Assembly (NCBI GenBank): GCA_003254925.1
Contig: QANZ01023521.1
Coordinates: 28,287-92,286 of the forward strand
Origin: Chamaecrista fasciculata
Taxonomy: Eukaryota; Streptophyta; Magnoliopsida; Fabales; Fabaceae
DNA: 64,000 nt
Direction: 5' to 3'
Shown: in pieces, positions 10,626 through 29,951 of the stretch
Layout of the letters: every line of letters starts with the position of its first letter
Numbering within the stretch: position 1 is the first letter of the stretch
Notes under the pieces: model-generated
The model's database searches: none
Told to the model about the DNA's origin: nothing
What the model saw: only the letters and a program-made list of their open reading frames with translations
Position numbers and translations under genes: made by a program

Positions 10626-13600
10626 ATGGCGGACGTGAAGAACGAGATTAGCGAAGGGATTATTGTGAAGGTGGACCCTAAACCTAACAAAGGGTTTAGT
10701 TCCAAACTGGTCGATCTTCTAGAGAAGTTAGCGGTGAAGTTCCTCTATAATTCTTCGAAGCCGCATCACTGGCTCACTGGTAATTTCGCTCCAGTTCCTG
10801 ATGAGACTCCTCCCACGAAGGACCTTCCTGTGAAAGGTCACCTACCGGTTAGTTCAATTGGCTTGTTATGATGGATGTTTGCTTGCTGGATTGAATAACA
10901 GAGAACACGAGAGTGATGGAAAACAGGAATTAATTAACCTTGTTATTGATTATTTTATTCGTTGAGTTGACTTTGAGCGAAGTTTTATTGTTTTTCTTTT
11001 TTCATAAAGAAAGAATTGACTGAGGTCTGAGAGTCTGAGATGACTGTTTCCAGTGTTTCCTCGGTATTGAGTAATGCATAATTGTTAATTATTTTAGTTC
11101 TCGAGAAGTATTATGATTTTTTCTCGTCATTTATGCCAAAAGATGTACTTTCTATGCCAATTTTATTATAACTGATATGAAGTTTGGAGAATTCTCAGGC
11201 TTTGTGATAAAAAGACTGCTGTTTAGGGTCCCTAATATATATGTCAATTGTAGTAGTTTGCTTGAAAATGAAACTGTCTGGATCATAAATATAGTTGAGG
11301 TGTTGGTAAAACAATTGATGGCAACGACATAGCCCTGCGTATTGATTGTAATTTGTAATGGCATATGACTCCTTTTGGTTCAAATCTGAAGGCCAATATT
11401 GCTTTTATACTATTTGCTAAATAAGCATTGAAGGATCTGTTATTTTGGTAAACGAGCTGAGATATCTAAAAGGATTTTATAACTAGTCTATAAGGCATTG
11501 GTTAAAAAGCCTTGTTATAGATTAGAAATTGAAAAAAAAAATCTAAAAATGACAGTCAACTTTTTGGGGTTTTGTTGAAGCTACTATTTTTGTATACTTT
11601 TTCAATTTCTAAATCATGATAATGCTTCTTAACAAGTGTTGTAAAAAAAAATCCATATTTAAAAACTAACACAAAACCATGAAAATATCAAGTAAACAGC
11701 AAGTTTGATATGACTTACCAGTGTTAAATTACGTGTATTTGAATAGTTCATTCATGTAAAAATCTGCAAGCTCAAAATAAGAATGCAACCAGCAGTTGAG
11801 AAAGCTAAAAGTGTACATCCACATGGCTTTGCTTTGATGTTTCTTTCAATGTAAAGGTCTCATGATTATACGAATCCTACCAGCCTCTAGATTTCCTAAG
11901 TTATGTGCAGCGCCAAGTCAGTGGTCAATTGTATGATACTGCCTTCTGCCTCATTACTAACTTCTAACAATTCACTGTTGTTGCACTTGACCATGAGTGG
12001 AAAGTCACGCTATCTTAATCACTTTCTGCTTCCTGGACTCAGAATGTGTCCTCACTGCTTTTAGTGATTTATAATTAGTGTTTTCCTGTGATACACTCTG
12101 CGATTGATGACATGCCAATATATTTCAGGATTGCTTAAATGGAGAGTTTGTCAGGGTGGGACCTAATCCTCAGTTTGCCCCTGTGGCTGGACATCACTGG
12201 TAATTTTTTTCTTTGGTGCATTGACCAATATCTTGTTGTTTGGGAGATGTTATCCAAGTCTGGAAGACTACATATGCTAGTGGTCCATATATACTATCAA
12301 ATAATTGATTTCTTTTTTCTTCTTCTTATTGTAACTTTTTATGGGAAGAACCAGGATTAGAATGGAGCTATTTAGTTTATCTGAATGAAGATTCTTTGTT
12401 CTGAAAATGGAGTTTTATGCTTATGCCACGTTTCTTCCCCTCTGTTTGCAGGTTTGATGGCGATGGGTATGTGATTCTCTTCTCATACTCAAACTTACAT
12501 TTCTTTTTAAGTTATTTACACAATGAATTGTTTTCTCATTTTACTTGTGTGTACATATTTGATCCTAAAGCTATAGAGGGAAAAACCAATAGCTCTATTT
12601 TCTGGGTCTTAATCTTAGTACTCATTATCTTATGTTTATGTGAGCTAATACTTTGGTTTACTTCTGACACCCTAGTTTATCTATTTGAGCAACATTTATA
12701 AGATATATGTGAGCAATAATCTAAAGCTTCTAATCATGTATCTTTTTGTCTTTTTGGTCAAATTGAAATTTGCTAATGATGCTTCTATTTCTGTTGGAAC
12801 TGCATAATTTGATTTTCTAGGAAGTGAATATTTGCATTCTTTTGTTGGTCCTTTTGTTTCTGTTTGTTTGTTTGTTTTTCAGATTTAAGGTACTTATTGA
12901 GTTCTGATATTAATTCCTTTTCACCTTGCTGGAGGTAAACACAACATTGATTACTGAGTAGAACTGTATAAAAGTAGAGTCTCAATTATCGCTAATCAAT
13001 ATTTGTACAAGGGTTTGGCTATATTTGGAACATTTACAGTCATTGAAGTTGAAAGGAATGTATCTTTTTCACATAACATGCTATGACATTTCAAAATATT
13101 TAACATGTTGCTGCCTTGTGCTTTACTCAACTCTATGAAATCTGGAACAATCTTGTGGTCAATGTTTTTTTTAATTGAGTTTTCAAATAAGCTGTTCAGT
13201 GTTCACCTTTTGCAACTAGACAGAAGTTTCCAGATACCTGTGAATCAGCTGAATAGACTTCTATTCTGTAGTCAACGCTGTTTTCTTAAACCTTCTTAAG
13301 TTTTAGGTCATCCACAATGTTCTCTAGAGTTCTTATTTGGTATTTGGCCCTCCAATGCTGATTCACGTGTCATTGAATTGCAGAATGATTCATGGTTTGC
13401 GTATCAAAGATGGAAAAGCCACATATGTTTCCCGATTTGTGAAAACATCTCGTTTTAAACAAGAATCATACTTTGGAGGTCCAAAATTTATGAGGGTATA
13501 ACAATAAACTATATCCAGTAGCATTTTAAATATGATCTTTTGTTATATATCCTGTTTCATAAAGTGTGTGTTTGATTGAGAGTGGCTGCTTTAATGTGCA

Positions 13601-16600
13601 CAAGCACTGACGCAGGAAAGAGCCTGTTGAGAAATATAATGAATTAGAATAGAGAATGTATAGATTGAAAGGTTGAGAAATATAATATGGATCCTTTCTT
13701 TCTAATTAAAAACTTATTAAAGTTGGCCGATTGTTTCATACTTTCCATTATCTACCTTTTACTTCCTTATTTGTTCTTATTGACATATTTTGCTCGTATT
13801 GCTGTGCTCGTCATCGTTGCTTTGGTGGATTGAACTTTGAACGGAGTAAAACTCAGCTATCCCCTGATCTCCTTCCTCTAACGAAAGTTAAAATGGGGGA
13901 GCTTTTGAAGGATTACTATTGATTAGATACCTTTTTTAGATGCTCTACTGTATCGTCCATTTATCATTTTCAGATTGGAGATCTTAAAGGTTTTTTCGGA
14001 CTTGTGATGGTTAACATGCAAATGCTAAGAGCTAAACTGAAAGTATTGGATGTTTCTTATGGAACTGGAATGGGTAACTTCAGCTATCTAATACCTTTTG
14101 AAATTCAAGGTCTAAGGGAATTTTTAACAAACGTGGTTATGACTGGGAGAGCTAAAAACTAACTGGCTTCATATTCTACCAGCTAATACAGCTCTCGTAT
14201 ATCACCATGGGAAGCTTCTAGCACTCTGTGAATTAGATAAACCTTGTAAGAACAATTTTTATCTCTTACTTTTCCGAAAAATATAAACATCTCAATTTTG
14301 TTGTTGAAAAGATTGATCAGGTGTCTCCATAGTTCATCATAATACAGGGATCATAAGAATTCTTTCTTTCTTTCTTGAGGGATTCAACTAATTGTTTGTT
14401 TTATTTTGGTTTCTTCTGATGTGGCACTGATGTGGTCCTTTTTTTAATTTTTGTAGATGCTATTAAAGTTTTTGAAGATGGGGATTTGCAGACACTTGGA
14501 TTGCTGGACTATGACAAGAGATTGAGCCATTCCTTTACTGCTCATCCAAAAGTTGACCCATTCACTGGTGAATTCATCTTCAAATAAGAAATTCTGTTGA
14601 CTGATTTGACAAANTTTTGGTGTACTGCCTCGATATGCCAAGAATGAGCTGCAAATCAGATGGTTTGAGCTTCCAAACTGCTTCATCTTCCACAATGGTG
14701 TGTTTATTTGTTCCCATTTCTCCTTGACGAAATTTTTGCTTGATATCCTACAAGAGTACAATATAATGCATTTCCTCATCCAGCATATAAAAAAAATATT
14801 GATTAATGAATGTTAGAGCTTAGTTATGTTGAAGTTTGAACGGTCTTGCAAAAACATGTTAAACACAGTATTTTAACTCAATCATCTCTTGGTTCGAAAA
14901 AAATAAAAACTCAAAATCATCTCCTTAAATTTTCAACAAACCTAACAATTTCACAATTATTTTCCAAACATGGTTTAACTGTGAAAGAGTGAAACTATGA
15001 AGTAGAAACAAAGTATCAATATGTGTTTAATATGTTTTTATTTCTTACCAACTTGTCCAAATGTCCATTACTTTAACCTTTTTTTGTGTAAAATCCTAGC
15101 AAATGCTTGGGAGGAGGAGGATGAAGTTGTTTTAATTACCTGCCGCCTTGAGAATCTTGATTTGGAGAAGCTTGATAATTTTACAAATGAGCTGTAAATA
15201 ATCTCAATCCTTTTAGTTCTTAGTGAATATCTGTTTTCTTGATAAGCGTGCTTTCTTCTTATACATTCACTGCTCTGTCTCAGGTATGAAATGAGATTTA
15301 ATCTGAAAACTGGTCTAGCTTCACAAAAGAAACTATCTGCGTCTGTTGTAGACTTTCCTAGGGTAAATGAAAGCTACACCGGCAGGTAAGCCTATTCCAT
15401 CTTTTCCAGGAGAATTTAGGGTATTCTGAGGCTTATCTCTTCCGAGGAACTACTTGCAATAAAGAAAAATCTAGAACTAATTTTCATACTTGAATTTTCT
15501 AAGTTCCATGATCCATCCTCTTTTCTTCTGTGCTTATAGGAATATGGATTTGACAATACTGCTACAATATGTGATTTCCCAGTGATGTTCAGATAAAAGT
15601 CAAAAAAGTACTTAAAACTTGTGCTTATTTTCCATCACGTGTATTTACTATATGCATTCACAAAATCAGGAAGCAGCAATATGTATATGGAACCATATTA
15701 GACAGCATTGCAAAAGTCAAGGGGATTGTCAAATTTGATCTGCATGCTGAACCGGATTCTGGGAAAACTAAGCTTGAAGTAGGAGGAAATGTTCATGGTA
15801 TTTACGACTTGGGACCAGGGAGATTTGGTTCTGAGGCTGTTTATGTCCCTCGTGTGCCTGGCATCAATTCCGAAGAAGATGATGGATACTTGATATTTTT
15901 TGTGCATGATGAAAATACCGGGTACTGATTTCCTCTTCACTTTATACAGAAAACCATTTTGATGTCATTGTTGTTGTTGTCTGGGACAGCTCTCTGTCTA
16001 CATTAAACCACCACATTGCTTATATTTAGATTTTGATCCTTTTTTCGAGAAGAATAAACTAAGCATGAATGTTAATTACAATACAACAGAAAATCAGCAG
16101 TGCATGTGATTGATGCAAAAACTATGTCAGCTGATCCCGTTGCTGTTGTTGAATTGCCCCATAGAGTTCCATATGGTTTCCATGCCTTCTTTGTGACAGA
16201 GGTTAGTGTTTATGAATTTGTTACTGCTCTTTCTCACACTTAAGTACTTAACTCTACTCTTATGCTTCTTAGACACGTATGACAAATGTTGGTAAAGGAA
16301 TCTTGACATCTCAGAAGGTTACGGAGATAAAAAATTATAGAGTAAATCAATGAATTAGTCCCAGAAAGATGACAGTTGTCTCAATTTAGTCATTGAACAG
16401 TTTGGTATTTACAAAAACCTTATGTTGTGTTTGGAATTTGGATGAAGTAATTTAAGGGGAAAAAGTAATTTTTGGATGTAATTGAATTATTTTCTTTCAA
16501 AATTTTGGTTATGTTTTAAAGAACAATAACTTATAAAAATTACTTTTCCCTCTTAAAATACTTCATCCAAACATAACTTAACTACTTAAAAATTTTGGAA

Positions 16601-17128
16601 TGGTGGATCCAAGGAATTCAAATTGAACGTGAGTTAGTCCATAAATGATTTGGCATAAATTTTGTTGTAAAAAGTAATTAATATCTTTCACTAATAAACT
16701 GAATTAGAGTGTTTACTGACATAGTATCTAAACTTTAATTATCAATGAAGTGACACGTTACATTTTTGATGTTTAGAGAAGTGACACATGCTTTGAGAGG
16801 AGATTTGCTTCATTTCTGTTTTCAAAGTTTAATTTTGGCATGAAGTAAAATTTCAAATTCTTTTATTTATTTTTATCATTTTTCATTTATGAGAGTGCTA
16901 ATTGACACGTTACATTTTATAAATTTGTATCCGTTCTTCACTAACTAGAAATGCATTAAAAGATTTCTGATACTGGAATAGCTCAGTTATATTTTAAGGT
17001 TAAGGTATACCAATTGTAATTATATTGATCCTGTGGTTTTTTTTTTCTCTTGTATTTGCATTTGCATTCTAATAAAGGATTCACGCTGATCTTTGCAGGA
17101 ACAGTTGCAAGAACAGGCGAAACTCTAA
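10626..17128 (+). CDS. CCD1: Carotenoid cleavage dioxygenase 1, copy A (exon 8 lost at an N)
   Basis: Cytosolic non-haem iron enzyme that cleaves carotenoids and apocarotenoids to volatiles such as ionones. Exons: 10626-10847, 12129-12199, 12452-12466 (15 bases), 13384-13495, 13974-14073, 14183-14245, 14457-14567, [gap], 14615-14697 (partial), 15100-15193, 15294-15385, 15670-15921, 16090-16201 and 17099-17128. The protein starts [11 protein letters not shown] and ends EQLQEQAKL, matching the CCD1 family at both ends. Three of the four iron-binding His regions are present: [16 protein letters not shown] and GFHAFFVTE. The exon with MMHDFAIT, the second His, and the first third of the next exon are missing. 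The break falls at the single N at 14614, where intron 7 jumps straight into the middle of exon 9. The missing part may be an assembly loss. The intact gene would encode about 540 aa. Confidence 0.9.
16427..16582. repeat. Hairpin element in CCD1 copy A intron 13
   Basis: 'ggatgaagtaatttaagggg' near the left end is the imperfect complement of 'tccctcttaaaatacttcat' near the right end, giving a hairpin of about 155 bp. The same element is present at about 24306-24455 in copy B, so it was inserted before the duplication. Confidence 0.6.
16654..16912 (+). other. Segment present only in CCD1 copy A intron 13
   Basis: Copy A has about 260 bp here that copy B lacks: in copy B 'gatttggca' joins directly to 'cattttataaattt' at about 24524-24543. 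Within the copy A segment, 'tgacacgttacattt' occurs at 16751-16765 and again at 16903-16917. A deletion in copy B is as likely as an insertion in copy A. Confidence 0.6.
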
Positions 17129-17195
17129 AATGTTCTGGAAATAAACTGCCACAATCATTTTACACATCTCTCATGATATTCTCAAGCAATTTGTT

Positions 17196-17986
17196 AATAA
17201 AAATGTGTACTTTGACCATGAAAAAGTTAATAAAAATGGTATTTTGCACAAAATATAAATTTCAAGGAGTTTTTCATCACTTTTCACAAAATATACAAGT
17301 GATCCAAAATCCTAATTTAGGTAATGTTATTATAATATTCATATACACTTCCTTCATCCAAAAACCAATTTCACTTCACCATCAGAGTAAATTCATAAAA
17401 ATCCATCCCCGTGCATCTTTTTTGCAAGAGCTTCATTAGTTTAGGACTTTAGGCCCTTCTTCACCATACTCAAAGGAAACTCAAGTTAACTTACTTTTAT
17501 GTTTTCAAGACCTATTTTCCTTTATTTCATCAAATGTCACTAGTAAAACTTGAACTAATATTTTGAAGAGAAAATTTATTATTTGATCTCTAAATTTGTA
17601 TTGAGTTAATAAATCAATCACTGAATAATTAAAATACACAATTTGATCTCTTCAATATCTCAATTGTCAATGATTTGAACTAATTTTATACTTTTTTAAT
17701 TCTTAAATTCGTATTGAATTTATACTATTGACTCTCTAAATTTGTATTTTTGGATCACTGAATTTAACTTATAGACCAAATTGTTAATGATTACAATATT
17801 TTATGGATTTAGCCGTATATCTTAATTACTCAAAGTTTAATATGTTGATTCGATATAAATTCATAAATTGAAAAAATAGATTTTCACATATTTTAACAAT
17901 AGAAAATTAAGTGATGACCATGTATCACTCTCTTTAAACAGCAAATGGTGCAAATAGAGTGAAAATAAACGTTGGTCCTAGATATA
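17196..17986. other. Spacer between the two CCD1 units
   Basis: There is no gene. The left part shares 'taataaaaatggtattttgc' with the repeat at 5215-5520. The part at about 17565-17815 ('atttgatctctaaatttgta', 'aatgatttgaactaatttta') resembles the element in the CESA3 intron at 55868-56242. Confidence 0.5.
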
Positions 17987-18474
17987 TTTTTGAGGAACTT
18001 GGATCAACTAGAGTGTTAGTTTCCTCGAAATAGCAAACCAAATATACTGGGATAAGAATGGCGTGAAATTTTTCTCTACGATGACTGCATTAGTGCATTC
18101 ATTGTGACCAATCATCCCAACGAGAGATCGTGGTTCGTTCCCTGTCAACATTATTTTGATTTTTGAACTTTATCTGAAGGGGAATCTTCTTCACACACAC
18201 GAAAACAGTATCTCTGGAACAACAATTTGTCTGTTTCCGCTGAATTCACTGTAAATTTCGTTTCTTTCCAAGCTCTGCAATCACCGTTAACGTGGCAGAA
18301 GCTTAGCCAATAAACCCATCTGAACCCTACACCACGAATCATTCGATAATTTCCACTCTCACACCCTCACTCACTCACACGTTTCTTCAACTCTTTAATT
18401 TCTTACTTCTTCTTATTCTGCCGCAATCATATATATGTAGAGACCCACCATTTCGAGAGTGAGTGAGTGAGAAA

Positions 18475-24744
<6,270 letters not shown>

Positions 24745-25417
24745 AATGTTCTGGAAATAAACTGTCACAATCATTTTACACATCTCTCATGATATTCTCA
24801 AGCAATTTGTTGTCTATATGTGTGTGTTGGTTTATCTATTTATGTATGTTATAAATGAAAGATATATACGAGCTACTCAAACCCACTCTATGAAATTTCC
24901 TCATGCTCGTTCTGTAAGCCAAAGCATCTTTTTACCACATTTCTTCATAATAAAGCATTAAATAAAAAGCTAAAATGCATAAATTTCTCTCTACTTCTGT
25001 TATTGTGCAAAAAACTAAACTTCCTGAATTTTGAAATAAAATCAAAGGCTCTTTAAACTTCTGTAAATAACTATTTTTGTTAAAAATTTTATCAAAATCA
25101 ATTATTTGCAAAATAGTTCATTTTTTCTTTAGATCGATGCAAAATATAACTAATTATGTGAAGCATTTTTGTCTAAAACAAAAATATGTGAAGCATGGAA
25201 GGATAGATAAAATAAGAACATTGAAATCCTTCAGCGGTCATAAATCCATATTGAAATATTCACGTTCACAAGTGTGTCAAAAGTGCAAAAATAAAGAAAC
25301 CATAAGGCTGTTCTTTCACTTCTTTAATCCATTTTACAAATAAACTTAAGAGCAACCAAAGCAAAAGGGTATAGATCAAATAAGCAAAGATCTCAACCCC
25401 ATTGAACCATAGTTGCA

Positions 25418-25438
25418 GAGCCAAGAATGAGTTGCCTG
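25418..25438 (-). promoter_or_regulatory. miR169 target site in the NF-YA 3' UTR
   Basis: On the minus strand the 21 bases read CAGGCAACTCATTCTTGGCT plus C. The plus strand therefore looks like a miR169 itself (gagccaagaatgagttgcc...). Compared with the usual plant NF-YA site it has few mismatches, and the 'ATTC' variant fits the miR169 members that carry 'AAGAATGA'. It lies in a 3' UTR exon whose acceptor is TTTTGCAG at 25502-25509; the exon begins at 25501 and runs to lower coordinates. miR169 control of NF-YA mRNAs is established in plants; here it is inferred from the match. Confidence 0.8.
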
Positions 25439-25568
25439 AGTAAAACTCCATCATGAGGGTGGTTTCCTACAAGCTTGGATGAGACAAGCCTTCATCTTCA
25501 CCTGCAAAATTTCATCTTTTTATAAGACTTCCTGAAATATGCAAGTAAACCAAAACATCAAATATCAA

Positions 25569-25810
25569 GGGAAAAGCTACTTTTTAGTCCTCAATTTGTC
25601 TAAAAATTACAATTTAGTCCCTAGATATTGAAAATATACTTTTTTTTTACAAACATCAACTATCTAGTCTTCACAGATAACGTTTCACGAACTAAATAGT
25701 CGACATTAGTAAACAAAGAAAAAAACACCAAAAAAATATATATTTCTAATATTCAGGGACTAAATTGTAATTTTGAGACAAATTCACGGCCTAAAAAATA
25801 GATGTTTTCC
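25569..25810. repeat. Inverted-repeat MITE in the NF-YA 3' UTR intron
   Basis: The left end 'gggaaaagctactttttagt' is the imperfect complement of the right end 'cctaaaaaatagatgttttc', and 'caatttagtccctag' is mirrored by 'gggactaaattg'. 'ATATCAA' occurs on both sides. Related copies lie at 26565-26805 and about 28455-28710, both in introns of the same gene. Confidence 0.6.
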
Positions 25811-25881
25811 ATATCAAAGAGTTTTTAATACTTAACCCATCTTATCCAATTCCTGAGGGCACCCACAAACATAGGAAAGTT

Positions 25882-28800
25882 TTACTTAATAGCCCCATTT
25901 GGGGCTCCAAAGAAGTCTCCATTGTGCATGGACACTGAAACACCATATTGATAATTTGATGAACCGATATTCTTGTTTGCACCAGTGTTGCCTTTTTCTG
26001 GAGTGACATTAGAATTGTTACTTTCAAGCTTCTTTGTGTTGAGAAAGCGACCCCCACAACCTCTTGCCCTTCTCATAGCATGCAGGTGACGGGATTCGTG
26101 AAGATACGGCTAAGAAAAAAGAAAACAGAAGAGCTAATCTTGTAAATATGATCTCTTCCACATAAATGGCAAGAGAAAAAAAGAGGGAAAATGAAGTTGA
26201 AGAACATCATAATCAATGAAGAAACTGAAATTCTAAGCTCAATCAGTGTAACAGTGTGCTCATACCATCTCAAGCAATATTTTCTCAGAGAATTTGAAGA
26301 GATTTGTTTATCTGGTTTTCTATTTACATGGTTTTTACAGAAGTGTTATTATCTTTCTACTTTTTTTTTTCTTCCCTTCAACAAAATTTTGTACCCCAAA
26401 AAGTTAATTTACATGAGAATGAGATTGTTTTTCCATTGCCTTTTCTGTAAGACAGCAGCTTGAGGCAGACCTAATAGAAAAAAAATAAATAAATAAAAAT
26501 TAGTACTACAATGCATCAATTTCTTAAGGTATTTCTTTCTCATTTTTTGTTTCATTCTAAATTGAGTAACCTATTTTTTAGACCCTGAATTTGTCCTAAA
26601 ATTGTGATTTAATCACTGGCTATTGAAAATACACTTTTTGGTCTTTGATTTTTTTTTTACAAACATCAATAGTCTCTGAAGCGTTAGTGGGGACTCAATA
26701 GTTGATGTATATAAAAAAAATCAGGAATCCAAAAGTGTATTTCTAATATTCAAAGACTAAATCATACTTTTGGGAAAAATTTAAGGACTAAAAAATATAT
26801 CTTTTCTTCCAAATTTCTGCAGGTTGGGTTACCCATCCTTCTACTTGTATGTTCTCCTCTCTCTCTTGAATAAGGTTCTTCTCTTGTGGAAAATATCTAA
26901 TGTTAAGCTATGATTCTGTTCGAGTTGACAAGTATCCTAAGTTTTCTCCAAGATATTAAATTGAAAACTAAATCAAGATATCAGCCATACCTTTCTATCT
27001 TTAATAATTTTCCTTTGAAGCTCAGCCTTGGCACGTGACTGCCTTCGCCTTAAAATACCATGATACTGCTTTGCATTGACATAAACAGGCTCCGCTTCCA
27101 TTTCAAGCGGCAAAGGCATTCTAGCATGATGCATTCCATACAACTGAGGATTTATCTAGTTTCAAGACATTATGACAATAGCAGTTAGAGACAAATTAGA
27201 AAAGAGGTTTAATATTGCATTCATTTAGTTCAACAAGAATCTTGAAAAATGTAAACAGAAAGTCTCACACACATAGACAGAGAAAGAAATTAATCTTAAA
27301 AGTAAATGCACAGTATTTATCGACTATGCATAGCAGAAAAACAGATTATATGCTTATGAAATGGTTACAATGACAAGGACTCGACTTTTCTACCAATAAT
27401 GGGAAATAAAAAGAAAAATATTATAGGACCAACCAGCCAAGTGCATTTGCTAGAGTATGTTATCATTGGTGAATTGGTCAAGTTACATCAAAGAGAACAA
27501 ATATTGATAACTGATATGTTCTAGTTTAACTAACTATTTATACATAATTTTTTTGCCACAAATGAATAATAGTTTTTAATGTTTGAAGAGCAAATGGTAT
27601 GTGCAAATACATGTAGACGGAACATCATTCTATCCCAATACCAAACTGAAGAAAACAATAATTTCTCCCACTAAAGGAAAAAAAAGGACGAACTTTAAAG
27701 ATCATGAAAGAAATGTTCAAGTGAGACCTAAGGAAAATTGCCGATAGCATACCATAGTGTGAGGACCATGAGTAGTTAAGATTCCAGCATACTGTGCATC
27801 TGAGTAAGGGTAAGAAGTCAAAACCTGCATAAATTGAGAAAACCTAACATCTTTATTTTCATGCCTAAAACAAATACAGCACAAAATAGAAAATTCAGTA
27901 AATTGCCAAAGAACTTTTATTTTTTTTAAAAAAAAGTGTGGAAATGGAGGAAGAAGAAGAGTGTATTGTGTATTTGCATCATATGGTAGGCATTTATTAG
28001 CTACAAAACTCACAACTACAAGTTAAAGGCTCATGCTGGTATCTGTATGAGGGATTTGGATAGGTCTTACAATTGAATGACCAACAAGCTCAATGTCGGA
28101 ATTTGGACCAAGGTGTTTGTCCATAGTAAGTGACTTTGACGGAAAAACATGTGCGATGCTTAGGTGCTCTTTGCCAACATTTCCACCTGAAACTGATAAG
28201 AATTTCTTTAGCCATCATCTAAATGCATGCAGAACCAAAGATGGAAATTTTGTGAAAAAAAAAAGGTGAAGAAGAATAAATTTGGGCCTATGTTATAGAG
28301 TATCAACTAATGGTTTTCCTAAGACTTTAATTGAAATTAACAACAGGTTGATGCATGGTCAATCTACTAAAGCACATATGATGAAACAAACAACTAACAA
28401 AAGTTCTTGAGTGCATACATATGAATTATGACATACGTTCACATCCCCAAGTTTAGTATACAAATTAAAGTAAACTATCAATTAAGTCCTTGGATTATGT
28501 AAGTGCTGTTATTTTAGTCCTTGGGTTTTGAAATGTTTGATTTAGTCACTGGAAATAAATGACTCATTGCAATTTAGTCCCTTCAAGGACTGAGTTGTAC
28601 ACTACTTGTTCTAGTAGTCACAAATTTTTGAAGACTAAAACAAACATTTCAGAAATCTAGCACTAAAATGACAGTGCCCATATGATCTAGGGACTAGAAT
28701 GTTAAATTTTCAAACAAAGCACAGAAATTGTAAAAATTTAGTAAAATTTTTTACCCAGATATGTTAAATTTTCAATAGGTCTTTTTTTGTTTTTTTGGGT

Positions 28801-29153
28801 TCTGGGGAGGTTCGAGACACCCATGATTAATCTCTATACACTTTCCAGTAGCATTATACCTGTATACAAAACACAGATTTCTCACTCAAGTATCTAATGT
28901 AAGATGCCAAAACACAGACACCACCAATCTTACCAGTTGTGGATATTGAAGGTGAAACCCTAGTCTGACTCTGATTATTAAAGTCAACACTACTTTCAGG
29001 TCCTTCATTGAATGATTTTGAGCCATTCAGATTATCTATTGTAAATGATTTTGAGCCATTTTCCTCCACCCCTCGCCACCAAGGCTGAGAGTAATTATTG
29101 CCTGGTTGCAACTGAATCTGCCTCCTATCTTCAGCCTCAGGTTTTCCTGGCAT
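25882..29153 (-). CDS. NF-YA: NF-Y transcription factor subunit A (CCAAT-binding)
   Basis: Sequence-specific subunit of the heterotrimeric NF-Y complex that binds CCAAT boxes with NF-YB and NF-YC in the nucleus. Five coding exons: 29153-28934, 28186-28071, 27824-27753, 27155-26991 and 26109-25882; all phases agree and give 266 aa. The protein starts [20 protein letters not shown]. The conserved core is near the C-terminus: an NF-YB/C interaction helix ([20 protein letters not shown] followed by AKAELQRK) and the DNA-binding part ([20 protein letters not shown], then GRFLNT) split by one intron. A 5' UTR intron runs from 29170 to about 29692, and the upstream exon carries a (CT/GA)n tract at about 29744-29775. 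The 3' UTR is also spliced and holds the miR169 site. A 441-bp MITE is inserted just upstream. Confidence 0.95.
26565..26805. repeat. Inverted-repeat element in NF-YA intron
   Basis: 'cctattttttagaccctgaa' on the left is mirrored by 'ttaaggactaaaaaatatat' on the right, with 'ttttggtctttgatttttt' inside. It is related to the element at 25569-25810. Confidence 0.5.
28455..28710. repeat. Inverted-repeat element in NF-YA first coding intron
   Basis: 'aattaagtccttggattatg' and 'ttttagtccttgggttttga' on the left are mirrored by 'atatgatctagggactagaa' on the right. Same general class as the two other NF-YA intron elements; the ends are imprecise. Confidence 0.4.
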
Positions 29154-29692
29154 CTTACACAAGTTTTCCCTGGAACCAAACAAGAATAGTTACAAATATA
29201 AACTTCAGATTACAGATACAAAAGCTGATAATCAAAGTCCAAATAGAAAAGAAATCAGAATCTATGATTATATAAAGCCCATTTCATTACTCCATATGTG
29301 AAGCCAAGACTAATTCAACAGGGTAGAAAAATGTCATGACATGCAAAAGGAAACTAAGCTAAAAAAAAGACATAGCTCTTCATATGGGTATTCAATTCAT
29401 CGCAGCGAAGACTACCTACTTTCACTTTTTTTCTTTATTAGAATACAAACTCAAAGCTCAAAATTATTCACCCAACTTTTCTCTCCATCCAAACAGAAAT
29501 ACCCCAAAAGAAAATTCCCATTTCCCATAGAGAAAAACGAAAAAAAAAAATCAGCAAGAACAGAGAACCCTTTAAACAGTAAGTGAAGTTCTTGAGGAAT
29601 CCAAATCAAAGCCAGAGACTTCTACCACTTACGAGCTTAAATTTTTAAAGCTGAAAAGGACTACGGTGTGAAGCAGCAGAGTGAAAAAATAC

Positions 29693-29741
29693 CCAGGAAA
29701 TTTTCCGATTTAGAAGCTGAATTGCATAGAGATGAGACCCA

Positions 29742-29777
<36 letters not shown>

Positions 29778-29880
29778 GTAACCTTAAGAGAGACAGACTG
29801 TAGAGGATAATGGAGAAGAATAGGAACAAGGAAGAAGAAATCAAGAAAGAATTAAGAAAAAAACGAGTGTGAAAGAGAGA
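29693..29880 (-). promoter_or_regulatory. NF-YA 5' UTR first exon and proximal promoter with CT/GA microsatellite
   Basis: The donor CTGG|GTATTTTT at about 29692 pairs with the acceptor TTCCAG just before 29169, giving a leader intron. The exon contains an uninterrupted (TC)n run at about 29744-29775, common in plant core promoters and leaders. The transcription start is not determined. Confidence 0.5.
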
Positions 29881-29951
29881 TAGGAAAAATAAAGGGGTTT
29901 GTTTTTTTTTTTTAAAGACTTTGTTGTAAGAAATGTATGAAATTTGTTTAT

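Larger units (their letters stand above)
10239..17195 (+). repeat. Left unit of the CCD1 tandem duplication
   Basis: Sequence similarity with 17987-24811 begins at 'tttttgaggaact' and ends at 'ctcaagcaatttgtt', well outside the coding region. The two units are therefore segmental duplicates including promoter, all introns and 3' end. The unit is 6957 bp and the partner 6825 bp, separated by 792 bp of unrelated DNA (17196-17986). The copies differ by scattered substitutions and indels. Confidence 0.85.

Noticed and set aside
25418-25438. Plus-strand MIR169 gene
   Set aside because: The plus strand looks like miR169, but there is no complementary arm nearby to make a precursor, and the site lies in the NF-YA 3' UTR, where a target is expected.
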